Part shown: one piece after another, positions 20,439-27,842 of the stretch
How positions within the stretch are numbered: position 1 is the stretch's first letter
Layout of the letters: every line of letters starts with the position of its first letter
DNA from: Kineosporia rhizophila
Lineage (GTDB): Bacteria; Actinomycetota; Actinomycetes; Actinomycetales; Kineosporiaceae
DNA: 64,000 bases
NCBI RefSeq assembly: GCF_021277265.1
Contig: NZ_JAJSOH010000008.1
Span: 124,001 to 188,000, forward strand
Direction of reading: 5' to 3'
Notes under the pieces: generated by a model
Databases searched by the model: none
What the model saw: the letters and a program-made list of their open reading frames with translations, nothing else
Told to the model about the DNA's origin: nothing
Translations under genes and position numbers: made by a program

Positions 20439-20910
20439 CCCTCGTCGATCTCGCGGCGAGCCGCCGTTCGTTGTGTTTCCGACCGCTGCTCTCCACCCGG
20501 GCCCAGCGTGGACTTGCCGCTTGGCCCGTTTCTGGTTTGCTTTCGGGCTCGGCGTGACTTGCTGCCAGGCCATCTCTAGTTTCTGCCGGTTGGCGACGAG
20601 CCTGTCGCCGCGGCCGCCCGCCCGACCCGCCGCCGCTCTACTGCCCCGACCTCCGCGATCTGTGAAGCCCCGTTGCGCGCTGTAACAAATATTCACCCTT
20701 CGGTGAGGCCAGGGAATAGAGAGAGTTTGTCGGGACTGTGCTTGGATTTCCAAGTATTGACTCTTCAAAAGGATTCTTGCATAAGGCATCTGAACACGTA
20801 GCGACACCGGATTTAAGGTTCCTGCCGACCCTGACCTGTGGATTGAAGTGGTTGCCCACCCGACCTCCACCAGGGCCGGACCAGGGAGCCGGTCAGCCTA
20901 GGGTGATCGC
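20439..20910. other. 472-bp spacer with an AT-richer promoter-like zone
   Basis: No gene seen. The part from about 20680 to 20830 is clearly less GC-rich than the surroundings and holds small hairpins (TCACC-CTTC-GGTGA at 20694-20707; CTTGG-ATTT-CCAAG at 20741-20754) and a promoter-like pair. Unusual relative to the rest of the window. Confidence 0.55.
20757..20785 (+). promoter_or_regulatory. Candidate vegetative promoter
   Basis: TTGACT (20757-20762), 17-nt spacer, CATAAG (20780-20785). It points toward the DUF2786 gene at 20911 but would leave a leader of about 120 nt. A second, leaderless option for that gene is TAGGGT at 20899-20904. Confidence 0.4.
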
Positions 20911-22296
20911 ATGGGTAGCAAAGACCGTCGCAAGAGCAGCGCATCCGGGGTGCGGGGGCTGACCGGGATCGCCGGGGCGCAACTGCCTCCGGAGAAACTG
21001 GCCGAGATCCTGCTGCAGGCGGCGATGACGGCACTCGCTGCCGGCGACAAGGCTGCCTTCGAGCTGGTGTCGGACGCTCTCGTGCAGAGGCCGGACGTGG
21101 ACGGGTGGCGCGCCCTGGTGGCCCGTGACTTGGCTGTGCGTCTGCCTTCTGCAGTTCAGCAAGCCTGGTCGCGGGGGTGGGAGCCGGCCGACGTGGTGCG
21201 CTACGTGGGCCGCAAACTGGGGCCGGGCCGGGCGGTGCTCGCCGGCGAGGCAGTGTCGGAGCAACTGGCCGGCTATGCGGCGATCACGGTTGATCCGCGT
21301 TGGCAGGCTCAGGTAGCCGAGTTCGAGGTGGAGCGCTGGTGGCCCTCGGGGCAGACCGTGGCGCAGGCCCGCATCGAGCGAGATGGCTGGGTGACCTTCG
21401 CGCCGGAACTGCTTGAACTGGTGGCGCTTTTGCTGGTGCTGCCGGGGTTGGAGAGGATCGGTCCGCCGCCGGGGGAGTACCGGCCTCCGGCCTCGGAATC
21501 CCGTTCGGACGAGGGATCGAACGCTGGGGCCGGTGCGCCGAACGCGGCGCCAGGGCCGGGGCAGAGGTCGGCGCGGCCGGTGGACGAACGGGTGCTCAGC
21601 CGGATCCGGGCACTCCTGGCCAAGGCTGAGGCAACCACTTCCGAGGCCGAGGCTGAAGCGTTCACCGCGGGGGCGCAGGAACGCATGGCCCGGCACAGCA
21701 TCGACATGGCCATGGTGCAGGCCGGCTCCGAAGGTGGTGGGCGGGGGCCGCGGGGTGAACGGCCGGCCACCCGGCGCATCTGGATCGACCCGCCCTACGA
21801 GCAGTCCAAGACCGTTCTGCTGAACGCGGTCGCCTCGGCCAACCGCACCCGCTCGGTGTGGACCAAGAACATCGGCTTCTGCACGGTGATCGGTTTCGAC
21901 GCCGACCTCGACGCGGTGGAAGCGCTCTTCACCTCGCTGCTGGTGCAGGCCACCTCGGCGATGACGAGAGCCGGCCGGATCGAGCAGGCCGGTGGCCGGG
22001 CCCGCAGCAAGACCTTCCGTCAGTCGTTCCTGGCCGCGTACGCATTCCGGATCGGCGAGCGCCTGGCCGAGATCACCGAGGAGCAGACCCAGGCCGCGCG
22101 TTCGGAGATCGGCGACGACCGCTTGCTGCCGGTGCTGGCCAGCCGTCAGCAGGACGTGGAAGACCGCTTCGCCGAACTGTTCCCGACCGTCACCCGGGGG
22201 CGCAGCATCCGGGTGGGCGACCACATGGGCTGGGCGAGCGGCCGAGGTGCCGCCGACCAGGCCACGTTCGGCACCGCGACGGCGGTGCGGCAATGA
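20911..22296 (+). CDS. DUF2786 domain-containing protein
   Basis: 461 residues, function unknown. The DUF2786 signature lies at about 228-268 (VDERVLSRIRALLAKAEATT, then AEAFTAGAQERMARHSID). The C-terminal half continues with the co-occurring conserved region (DPPYEQSKTVLLNAVASANRTRSVW, VIGFDADLDAVEALFTSLLVQ, FRQSFLAAYAFRIGERL) often seen with it in actinobacteria. The N-terminal third (PADVVRYVGRKLG) is a variable helical domain. TAGGGT at 20899-20904 stands 6 nt before the ATG, predicting a leaderless message. DUF2786 proteins are sometimes found in phage-related contexts but nothing here looks phage-derived. Confidence 0.85.
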   Translation: MGSKDRRKSSASGVRGLTGIAGAQLPPEKLAEILLQAAMTALAAGDKAAFELVSDALVQRPDVDGWRALVARDLAVRLPSAVQQAWSRGWEPADVVRYVGRKLGPGRAVLAGEAVSEQLAGYAAITVDPRWQAQVAEFEVERWWPSGQTVAQARIERDGWVTFAPELLELVALLLVLPGLERIGPPPGEYRPPASESRSDEGSNAGAGAPNAAPGPGQRSARPVDERVLSRIRALLAKAEATTSEAEAEAFTAGAQERMARHSIDMAMVQAGSEGGGRGPRGERPATRRIWIDPPYEQSKTVLLNAVASANRTRSVWTKNIGFCTVIGFDADLDAVEALFTSLLVQATSAMTRAGRIEQAGGRARSKTFRQSFLAAYAFRIGERLAEITEEQTQAARSEIGDDRLLPVLASRQQDVEDRFAELFPTVTRGRSIRVGDHMGWASGRGAADQATFGTATAVRQ

Positions 22297-22424
22297 GCTG
22301 ACAAGGCGGTGAGGAGACAGGGGGTGGCTGATGGCGGGTGGGCTAATGGCAGGTGTCTGATATCCGCCGGCAGATCCCCCTGTAGTAGGACGCCGTAGCC
22401 CATCTGTCCGAATAGCGTCTTCGG

Positions 22425-22856
22425 ATGAAGACGGCCAAGACCCAGCCCCTGCCGAGCGGTCCGAACAGCCCCGGCAGTGCGCGCGGCACCCGCCGACGCC
22501 AGTGGCCCCTGATGATCGGCACGGCGGTGGTCGTGGTGCTGTTCATCCTTGGGTGCCGATGGATGGTGGGGGACAGCCTGGCGGTGTTCGAGAAGGTGGC
22601 TCGGCAGGATTGTCAGGACGATGGGTACTGCGTGAGCTGGGTGAGCTACCCCGAGCTGCTCGTGGCCGGAGGGAGGCAGGAGGTGCACGTCTATCAGGCC
22701 GGGCATGCGGGTGACCGCTTCTACGTGGCACCGGACCCGTTCCAGGGCGACCTGTCGGGGGTTTCGGTCACGATGGACGAGGAGGGCGTGAGCATCACCG
22801 ACGGCAGCGTCACCCTCAGCTGGAGCGCTCAGACATTGGAGCGGCTGGGCGACTGA
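22425..22856 (+). CDS. Single-pass membrane protein of unknown function
   Basis: 143 residues, not recognised. A basic N-terminus (RGTRRRQWPLM) is followed by one hydrophobic helix at about 30-46 (IGTAVVVVLFILGC) and an extracellular-type beta-rich domain with a cysteine pair (QDCQDDGYCVSW). TAGCGT at 22413-22418 lies 6 nt before the ATG; the same 12-base run TAGCGTCTTCGG precedes the Nudix gene start at 35104. Confidence 0.65.
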   Translation: MKTAKTQPLPSGPNSPGSARGTRRRQWPLMIGTAVVVVLFILGCRWMVGDSLAVFEKVARQDCQDDGYCVSWVSYPELLVAGGRQEVHVYQAGHAGDRFYVAPDPFQGDLSGVSVTMDEEGVSITDGSVTLSWSAQTLERLGD

Positions 22857-22936
22857 CCGATGAATCCAGGGGGTGAGCGCTGTCTGTATGAGGAGAAGCG
22901 CGGGCATCCAGTGGCGCACCGAGAACGAGGAGTCTC

Positions 22937-23218
22937 ATGTCCTTCCAGGCCTACATCGACGCGGTCGAGACCAAGTCCGGCATGATCCCGTCCGCCCTGC
23001 TCGAGGTCGCCCGGCAGCGCGGGTTCAATGAGACCAGCAAGGCCGGGGACGTGGCCGCCTGGCTGAAAGACGACTACGGCATCGGGCGGGGGCACGCCAT
23101 GGCGTTCTTCCACGTGCTGAAGAACGGTCCCGAGATCGGCGATAAGCATGTGGGCAGCGAGGGGGTTCACCGGGACGAGTCCGCGGTGCTGAGGCTGGAC
23201 GGAAAAGCCAACCGCTGA
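22937..23218 (+). CDS. DUF4287 domain-containing protein
   Basis: 93 residues. MSFQAYIDAVETKSGMIPS, KAGDVAAWLKDDYGIGRGHAMAFFHVLK is the typical DUF4287 pattern, a small soluble helical domain often paired with SRPBCC or DUF1801/DUF5655 proteins. The ATG has GAGGAG 7-8 nt upstream, a strong RBS. It may belong functionally with the SRPBCC genes that follow on the other strand. Confidence 0.85.
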   Translation: MSFQAYIDAVETKSGMIPSALLEVARQRGFNETSKAGDVAAWLKDDYGIGRGHAMAFFHVLKNGPEIGDKHVGSEGVHRDESAVLRLDGKANR

Positions 23219-23283
23219 AGTCGCTCCCGGGGGAGCGGCCGCTGGGCTGACCGCGAGGCAAGATGGCCAGTTGGGTTGGCCCC

Positions 23284-23417
23284 GTGGGCTGCCGACGTGG
23301 GCTGCCGACGTGGTCAGCCAACTGGGGGTGCGGCCGCGCCGTGGGCGAGGTGGTGGGTGAGGGCCGTCAGCGGCGCCTGCGAGCTGGGCCCGTGAGTTGG
23401 GCCTGTGAGCTGGGCAG
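23284..23417. repeat. Two sets of 13-bp tandem repeats
   Basis: GTGGGCTGCCGAC at 23284-23296 is repeated exactly at 23297-23309. Further on three related 13-mers follow one another at 23379-23391, 23392-23404 and 23405-23417 (GTGAGCTGGGCAG type), the last touching the stop codon of the SRPBCC gene. Confidence 0.7.
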
Positions 23418-24341
23418 TCAGCCCAGAGCGGCGGCCGCCCGGGCCAGCCCGGCTACCGCTTCGGTGCCCCAGACCACGAGTGCGGTCTGTAGTTCGTCCT
23501 TGCCTGAGCCGGTCACCTCCAGGAACAGTCTTGCTCCCTGGCCGGTGCCCGCGCCGAGGCGGCCGGACCCGGCGCGACCTGGTACTCCGTCGGGCACTTC
23601 GAAGGTGAACGCGCGCGGTGCGTCCACGGTGGTGAGCCGGCCGAGGGTGGTCTGGTCTGGCTGCTTGGTCCGGAACTCGCTGTCGCCCGGGGGGATGGTG
23701 CTGCTGACTGCCTGAGAGGCGTTGCTGTTTGCCGGAAAGGAGCTACCGGGAGGGGGGAAGGTGTGGCCGGCTGCCGGAACTTCATTGCCGAACAACAGGT
23801 TCCAGGCCGTGTCGGCGTCGCAGCTGAGCTGGCGTTCGTAGCGGATCGTCCATTCTTGCCCGGCCCAGGTGATCTCGGGTTGGTCGAGGCCGAACCGGAG
23901 TACCAGCTCCTCGTGGCGCGCGGTGGCCTTCCGTCCTTGCGGTGCGGGGGCGGCCTCGTTCAGCAGGGCGTTCAGGCACTGCTCCCAGCCTGTGGCGAAG
24001 CTGGCGGCGCCGGACCGGTCGTCGAATCGGTGGGTCAGGGTGAAGAGGGTGCCGTCGCCGTCCGGGGCCAGGGTGAACTCGAGCTGGTCGCTGTCCCAGG
24101 TGAAGATCAGGCGGCGGGGCGGGTCGGACTCCAGCACCAGGCCTGTCATGGGGTCCGGGCCGTTCGGGTCGAACACCACTTTGCCTGCGGCCAGGTCGAA
24201 CTCGACCTCGCTGGGGAACCAGTGGGTCAGGCTGGCCGACTCGGTCACGGCGCGCCAGACCCGCTCGACCGGATGAGGGTAGTGGCGCTCCAGGCGCACG
24301 GCCGGGCGGCCCTGATCGTTCAGGAAGCTGGGGTCGGTCAT
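23418..24341 (-). CDS. SRPBCC (AHSA1-type) protein with two domain copies
   Basis: 307 residues. The first START-like domain (about 12-150) opens with VRLERHYPHPVERVWRAVTESASLTHWFP and contains LIFTWDSDQLEFTLAPDGDGTLFTLTHRF, typical of AHSA1-like proteins that bind hydrophobic ligands. The C-terminal half begins a second, more diverged copy (WTIRYERQLSCDADTAWNLLF). The ATG at 24341 has GAGGAGG at good spacing and overlaps the stop of the ArsR gene (ATGA), so repressor and SRPBCC are co-translated. Ligand unknown. Confidence 0.85.
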   Translation of the reverse strand: MTDPSFLNDQGRPAVRLERHYPHPVERVWRAVTESASLTHWFPSEVEFDLAAGKVVFDPNGPDPMTGLVLESDPPRRLIFTWDSDQLEFTLAPDGDGTLFTLTHRFDDRSGAASFATGWEQCLNALLNEAAPAPQGRKATARHEELVLRFGLDQPEITWAGQEWTIRYERQLSCDADTAWNLLFGNEVPAAGHTFPPPGSSFPANSNASQAVSSTIPPGDSEFRTKQPDQTTLGRLTTVDAPRAFTFEVPDGVPGRAGSGRLGAGTGQGARLFLEVTGSGKDELQTALVVWGTEAVAGLARAAAALG

Positions 24342-24655
24342 CGTTCCTCCTCTTCGCGCAGGGTGTCGAGCTGCTCGCCCAGCCGGTCGAGGCTGTCGTG
24401 CCACATCCAGCGGTACGGCTCGAGCCAGTTCGCCACCTCGGCGAACGGTTCCGGACGCAGTTCGTACCAACGGCGCTGGGCCTCGGCGCGCACGCTGACG
24501 AACCCGCTCTCGCGGAGCACCCGCAGGTGCTTGGACATGATCGGCTGGCTGACTCCGAGGGTCTCGGCCAGTTCCCCCACCGAACTCGGCCCCCGGCGCA
24601 GGTGGTCGAGGATCTCGCGGCGGACCGGAAGGGCCAGGATCTCGAAGACCGTCAT
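24338..24655 (-). CDS. ArsR-family transcriptional regulator
   Basis: 105 residues from the ATG at 24655 (MTVFEILALPVRREILDHL). Winged helix with RGPSSVGELAETLGVSQPIMSKHLRVLRESGFVSVRAEAQRRWY; no metal-binding cysteines, so probably not a metal sensor. A -10 box TACTTT ends 9 nt before this ATG and a -35 TTGACG stands 17 nt further, so the message is nearly leaderless and the longer frame to 24706 is not used. It is the first gene of a two-gene operon with the SRPBCC gene. Confidence 0.9.
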   Translation of the reverse strand: MTVFEILALPVRREILDHLRRGPSSVGELAETLGVSQPIMSKHLRVLRESGFVSVRAEAQRRWYELRPEPFAEVANWLEPYRWMWHDSLDRLGEQLDTLREEEER

Positions 24656-24664
24656 CACTTCAGG

Positions 24665-24693
24665 AAAGTACTTCCGACGGTATATGCCGTCAA
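24665..24693 (-). promoter_or_regulatory. Promoter of the minus-strand arsR-SRPBCC operon
   Basis: TTGACG (complement of 24688-24693), 17-nt spacer, TACTTT (complement of 24665-24670), with the ATG 9 nt downstream. Confidence 0.7.
24676..24691. promoter_or_regulatory. Candidate ArsR operator 1
   Basis: GACGGTATATGCCGTC is a 16-bp near-perfect palindrome lying between the -35 and -10 boxes of the arsR promoter, where repressor binding would autoregulate it. Confidence 0.5.
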
Positions 24694-24711
24694 GGGAATG
24701 TACCAAGGTGC

Positions 24712-24754
24712 TTGCCAGGGGACGGAGACTTCATATACTTCCACTTATATAAGT
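24712..24754 (+). promoter_or_regulatory. Promoter and candidate operator of the plus-strand SRPBCC-arsR operon
   Basis: TTGCCA (24712-24717), 16-nt spacer, TATACT (24734-24739). The perfect 12-bp palindrome ACTTATATAAGT (24743-24754) covers the expected transcription start. Its sequence differs from the palindrome in the opposite promoter, suggesting each ArsR has its own site. Confidence 0.55.
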
Positions 24755-24778
24755 CGCCACTTATCAAGGAGTAAGCGC

Positions 24779-25423
24779 GTGGACATTGCCGCCGCCGCCG
24801 GTCTGGTGGTCCGAGAGGTACGTAACGGCACTCGGGAGGGGGTTCCGACCAAGGTCTCGGTGGCCCGCCGTACCTATGCCACCGATCGAGCCGACCTCTG
24901 GGACGTGCTGACCAACGCCGAGCGCATCCCGCGCTGGTTCCTTCCGGTCAGCGGGGATCTGAAGGTGGGCGGTCACTACCAGCTGGAGGGGAATGCCGGG
25001 GGCACGGTCGAGCGCTGCGAGGCGCCCGAGTTCTTCGCTCTCACCTGGGAATTCGGCGAGATGACGTCGTGGGTCAGGGTGCGCCTGGCCGAGGCGCCGG
25101 AGGGGGCGACACTCGAGCTGGAGCATGAGGCGGTCGTGCCCCAGGAGCTCTGGGACCAGTTCGGTCCGGGTGCCACGGGGGTCGGCTGGGACGGGGCGCT
25201 CTACGGTCTCGGCGCATATCTCGACACGGGCGCTTCGATGGATCCGGCCGAAGCGGCGCTCTGGGGAACCACGCCGGAGGGCAAGACCTTCATGCGCCTG
25301 TGTGCCGATGGCTGGGCCGAGGCGGCGATTGCGTCCGGGGACGCGCCGGAGGCGGCCAGGGCCGCGGCCGATCGCACGTTCGGCTTCTACACCGGTACTT
25401 CCGAGGACAGTTCGGAAAGCTGA
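24779..25423 (+). CDS. SRPBCC (AHSA1-type) domain protein
   Basis: 214 residues. After a 20-residue lead, VARRTYATDRADLWDVLTNAERIPRWFLPVSGDLKVGG starts the START-like domain, with LTWEFGEMTSWVRVRL and LELEHEAVVPQELWDQFGPG following; a C-terminal helical extension contains MRLCADGWAEAAIASG. The GTG at 24779 has AAGGAG with 7-nt spacing; the open frame further upstream crosses the promoter and is not coding. Divergent from the ArsR at 24655 and 14 bp ahead of a second arsR. Confidence 0.88.
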   Translation: MDIAAAAGLVVREVRNGTREGVPTKVSVARRTYATDRADLWDVLTNAERIPRWFLPVSGDLKVGGHYQLEGNAGGTVERCEAPEFFALTWEFGEMTSWVRVRLAEAPEGATLELEHEAVVPQELWDQFGPGATGVGWDGALYGLGAYLDTGASMDPAEAALWGTTPEGKTFMRLCADGWAEAAIASGDAPEAARAAADRTFGFYTGTSEDSSES

Positions 25424-25437
25424 CAGGATCGCCGGTC

Positions 25438-25830
25438 ATGGAGCGCGTGTTCGAAGCCCTGGGCGACCCGTTGCGGCGGCACCTCTTGGAGCTGTTGTCG
25501 GCGGGGGAGCAGCCCGTGGGTGCGCTGGTGACGGCGGTCCGGGCGCGGACCGCCGTCACCCAGCCGGCCGTGTCGCACCACCTGAAGGTGCTGCTGGCGG
25601 CGGGGCTGGTGAAGGTGCGGGCGGAGGGTCAGCGGCGCTTGTACGCGATCGACGACGAGGGGGTGGCGGCGGCGCGCAACTGGCTGGAGGCGCTGCGCAA
25701 CCCGGTCGAGGCGCTGGTGCAGCCGCTGGATGCCCTGGCCACCGAGATCGCGCGGGGGCAGCGGGAGCGGCGCAAAGGTCTGGCTGAAAAAGAACAAGGG
25801 CAAACAAAGGACGATCGTCAGGCTGGGTGA
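25438..25830 (+). CDS. ArsR-family transcriptional regulator
   Basis: 130 residues starting MERVFEALGDPLRRHLLELL; the helix-turn-helix is TAVTQPAVSHHLKVLLAAGLVKVRAEGQRRLYAID. No cysteine cluster for metals. A Lys/Gln-rich C-terminal tail follows. It is the second gene after the SRPBCC gene, mirroring the minus-strand pair where the arsR comes first. A GTG or ATG start is possible; the ATG at 25438 fits the family. Confidence 0.88.
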   Translation: MERVFEALGDPLRRHLLELLSAGEQPVGALVTAVRARTAVTQPAVSHHLKVLLAAGLVKVRAEGQRRLYAIDDEGVAAARNWLEALRNPVEALVQPLDALATEIARGQRERRKGLAEKEQGQTKDDRQAG

Positions 25831-25947
25831 TCGTGAGGCTGGGTCGTGAGGATCTCAGGCCGTAAGAGCACCGGCGCGGCCGCCGGGTCGAGGAATTCCG
25901 AGGTGGTTTTCGTGATGGCGCTCAGCCTCAGCCCGCGGTTGCCCTGT

Positions 25948-25985
25948 GGCGAGGTGTACACGCGGTACCAGGTGTACACCTCGCC
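25948..25985. repeat. 38-bp near-perfect palindromic element, copy 1
   Basis: Centred on GGTACC, positions 25948-25985 are self-complementary except for two adjacent pairs (25962/25971 and 25963/25970). The arms read GGCGAGGTGTACAC and GTGTACACCTCGCC. It lies in the 209-bp gap between the convergent arsR and ABC-exporter genes. A related copy is at 39962-40003. See findings. Confidence 0.8.
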
Positions 25986-26039
25986 GACCAGGCCCTGCCC
26001 TGGCGCCGGTCCCGGTCCCGACCCTGCCCGGGCCGATGA

Positions 26040-27842
26040 TTACGAAGTCGGGTCTTCCGGGTCCTGGTCCTGCCACGAGCGCCAGAGTGCCGCGTAGGAA
26101 CCGTTCTGCTGCAGCAGTTCGTGGTGGGTGCCGAGTTCGCTGATCCGGCCGTTCTCCACCACGGCCACCCGGTCGGCATCGTGGGCGGTGTGCAGGCGGT
26201 GCGCCACCGCCACCACGGTCCGGCCGGTCAGTACCGCCGACAGCGAGCGCTCCAGATGCCGGGCCGCTCGCGGGTCCAGCAGCGAGGTCGCCTCGTCCAG
26301 TACCAGGGTGTGCGGGTCGGACAGGGTCAGGCGGGCCAGGGCAACCTGCTGGGCCTGGCTGGGGGTGAGGGTGTGGCCGCCCGAACCGACCAACGTGGCC
26401 AGGCCTTCCGGTAGCTGCGCGACCCAGCCCGAGGCGTCCACTGCGGCGAGGGCTCCCAGCAGTTCGCGGTCCGACGACTCCGGCCGGGCCAGTCGCAGGT
26501 TCTCCGCCAGAGTGCCGACGAAGACGTGCTGCTCCTGGGTGACCAGTGCGACCTGTCGGCGTAGCTGGGGCAGGGGGAGGTCGACCAGGTCCAGGGCCGG
26601 GCCGCCGCTGCCGCTGGGGCCGGACGAGACGCGGACCGAGCCGGTTCGGGGCGGATGGATGCCGGCCAGAAGTCGGCCCAGGGTGGACTTTCCGGCGCCG
26701 CTGGGGCCGACCACGGCTAGGCGCTCGCCGGGGCGCAGAGCCAGTGAGACCTCGTGCAGTACGTCCAGGTCGTCCCGGTAGGCGTAGCGCACGTGGTCGG
26801 CCGAGATCGACTGCGGGCCGGGTGGGAGCTGGTCCGCGTCGGCGCGGGCCACTCGGTCGTCCGGGACCTGGCCTACACCGATGATCCGGGCCAGTGAGGC
26901 GCCGCCGACCTGCAACTCGTCCATGAACTCGAGGATCAGGTCGACCGGGCCGACCAGCTGCGACACGTACAACGCCACCGTGGTCACCTCGCCGACCTGC
27001 GCGTGCCCGTTGGCGATCAGCCAGCCACCCCAGGCCAGTACGGCGGCCACCGGAAGCACGTAACCCACTTCGACGAGCGGGTACCAGACCGAGCGAAGCC
27101 ACAGGGTGTAGCGCTCGGCCCGGTAGATGCCGGCGATGTCTTTCTCGATCAACTGCTTACGCCGGCTGCCCAACCGCAGGGCGGCGACGGACCTTGCCCC
27201 GTCGAGGGTTTCGCTGACCGTGCCGTCGAGCTTCGCGTAGGCGCTCATCTCGCCCAGGTAGCCGTCCCGGGCCCGGCGTAGGTACCAGCGTGTGGAGGGG
27301 ATGACGAAGAACAGCACAGTGAACGCGCCCAGCGCCACCAGCGGCGAGGTAATCAAGATCGCGGTTGCGGTGACGAGCAGGCCCACCACCCCGACCAGGA
27401 TGTTGGGCACGGCGTAACGCACGCTGTGGCTGACTGATTCGACGTCGTTGGTGGTGCGTGAGATCAGGTCTCCGCTGCCCGCCCGCTCGACCACCGACAG
27501 CGGCAGCCGGGTGACCTCGCGCAGGAACCCTTCCCGCATCTCGGCGAAGACCTGCTCGCCCAGCACCAGCGAACTGCGGTGGGCGTACCAGGCCAGGCCG
27601 GCCTGCAGCACGGTGGCGACGGTGAGCAGCAGCACGGCCTGGTTCACCGCCGAGGCAGTCGCCGTGCGGTCGGTGAAGTCCTCGACCAGGGCGCCGAGCA
27701 GGGCGGGGCCGGCCAGCCCGGCGATGGCTGCGGCGGCGTGGGCCGCGGCTGAGAAGGTCAGGGCGCCGCGATGACTGCGCAGCAGCCGGAACGTTTCGGC
27801 CCGCACCCGGGCGGGTGAGGCGATCGGCAGGGTCTCACTCAT
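26040..27842 (-). CDS. ABC exporter subunit with intact Walker A/B but degenerate signature
   Basis: 600 residues: six-helix transmembrane domain (about 30-310) then an ATPase domain. Walker A is VVGPSGAGKSTLG, Walker B LVLDEATSLLD with the catalytic Glu, and the H-loop is AVAHRL. The ABC signature is changed from LSGGQ to LTPSQ. Together with the upstream subunit it forms a heterodimeric multidrug/lipid-type exporter. The ATG overlaps the stop of the partner gene (ATGA), so subunits are made in equal numbers. Substrate unknown. Confidence 0.92.
   Translation of the reverse strand: MSETLPIASPARVRAETFRLLRSHRGALTFSAAAHAAAAIAGLAGPALLGALVEDFTDRTATASAVNQAVLLLTVATVLQAGLAWYAHRSSLVLGEQVFAEMREGFLREVTRLPLSVVERAGSGDLISRTTNDVESVSHSVRYAVPNILVGVVGLLVTATAILITSPLVALGAFTVLFFVIPSTRWYLRRARDGYLGEMSAYAKLDGTVSETLDGARSVAALRLGSRRKQLIEKDIAGIYRAERYTLWLRSVWYPLVEVGYVLPVAAVLAWGGWLIANGHAQVGEVTTVALYVSQLVGPVDLILEFMDELQVGGASLARIIGVGQVPDDRVARADADQLPPGPQSISADHVRYAYRDDLDVLHEVSLALRPGERLAVVGPSGAGKSTLGRLLAGIHPPRTGSVRVSSGPSGSGGPALDLVDLPLPQLRRQVALVTQEQHVFVGTLAENLRLARPESSDRELLGALAAVDASGWVAQLPEGLATLVGSGGHTLTPSQAQQVALARLTLSDPHTLVLDEATSLLDPRAARHLERSLSAVLTGRTVVAVAHRLHTAHDADRVAVVENGRISELGTHHELLQQNGSYAALWRSWQDQDPEDPTS

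Noticed and set aside
25846..26097. 83-codon plus-strand ORF containing VYTRYQVYTSP across palindrome copy 1
   Set aside because: Overlaps the 3' end of the ABC gene. The similar peptide at copy 2 appears on the minus strand; DNA palindrome symmetry explains both, although a degraded shared coding tail cannot be fully excluded.
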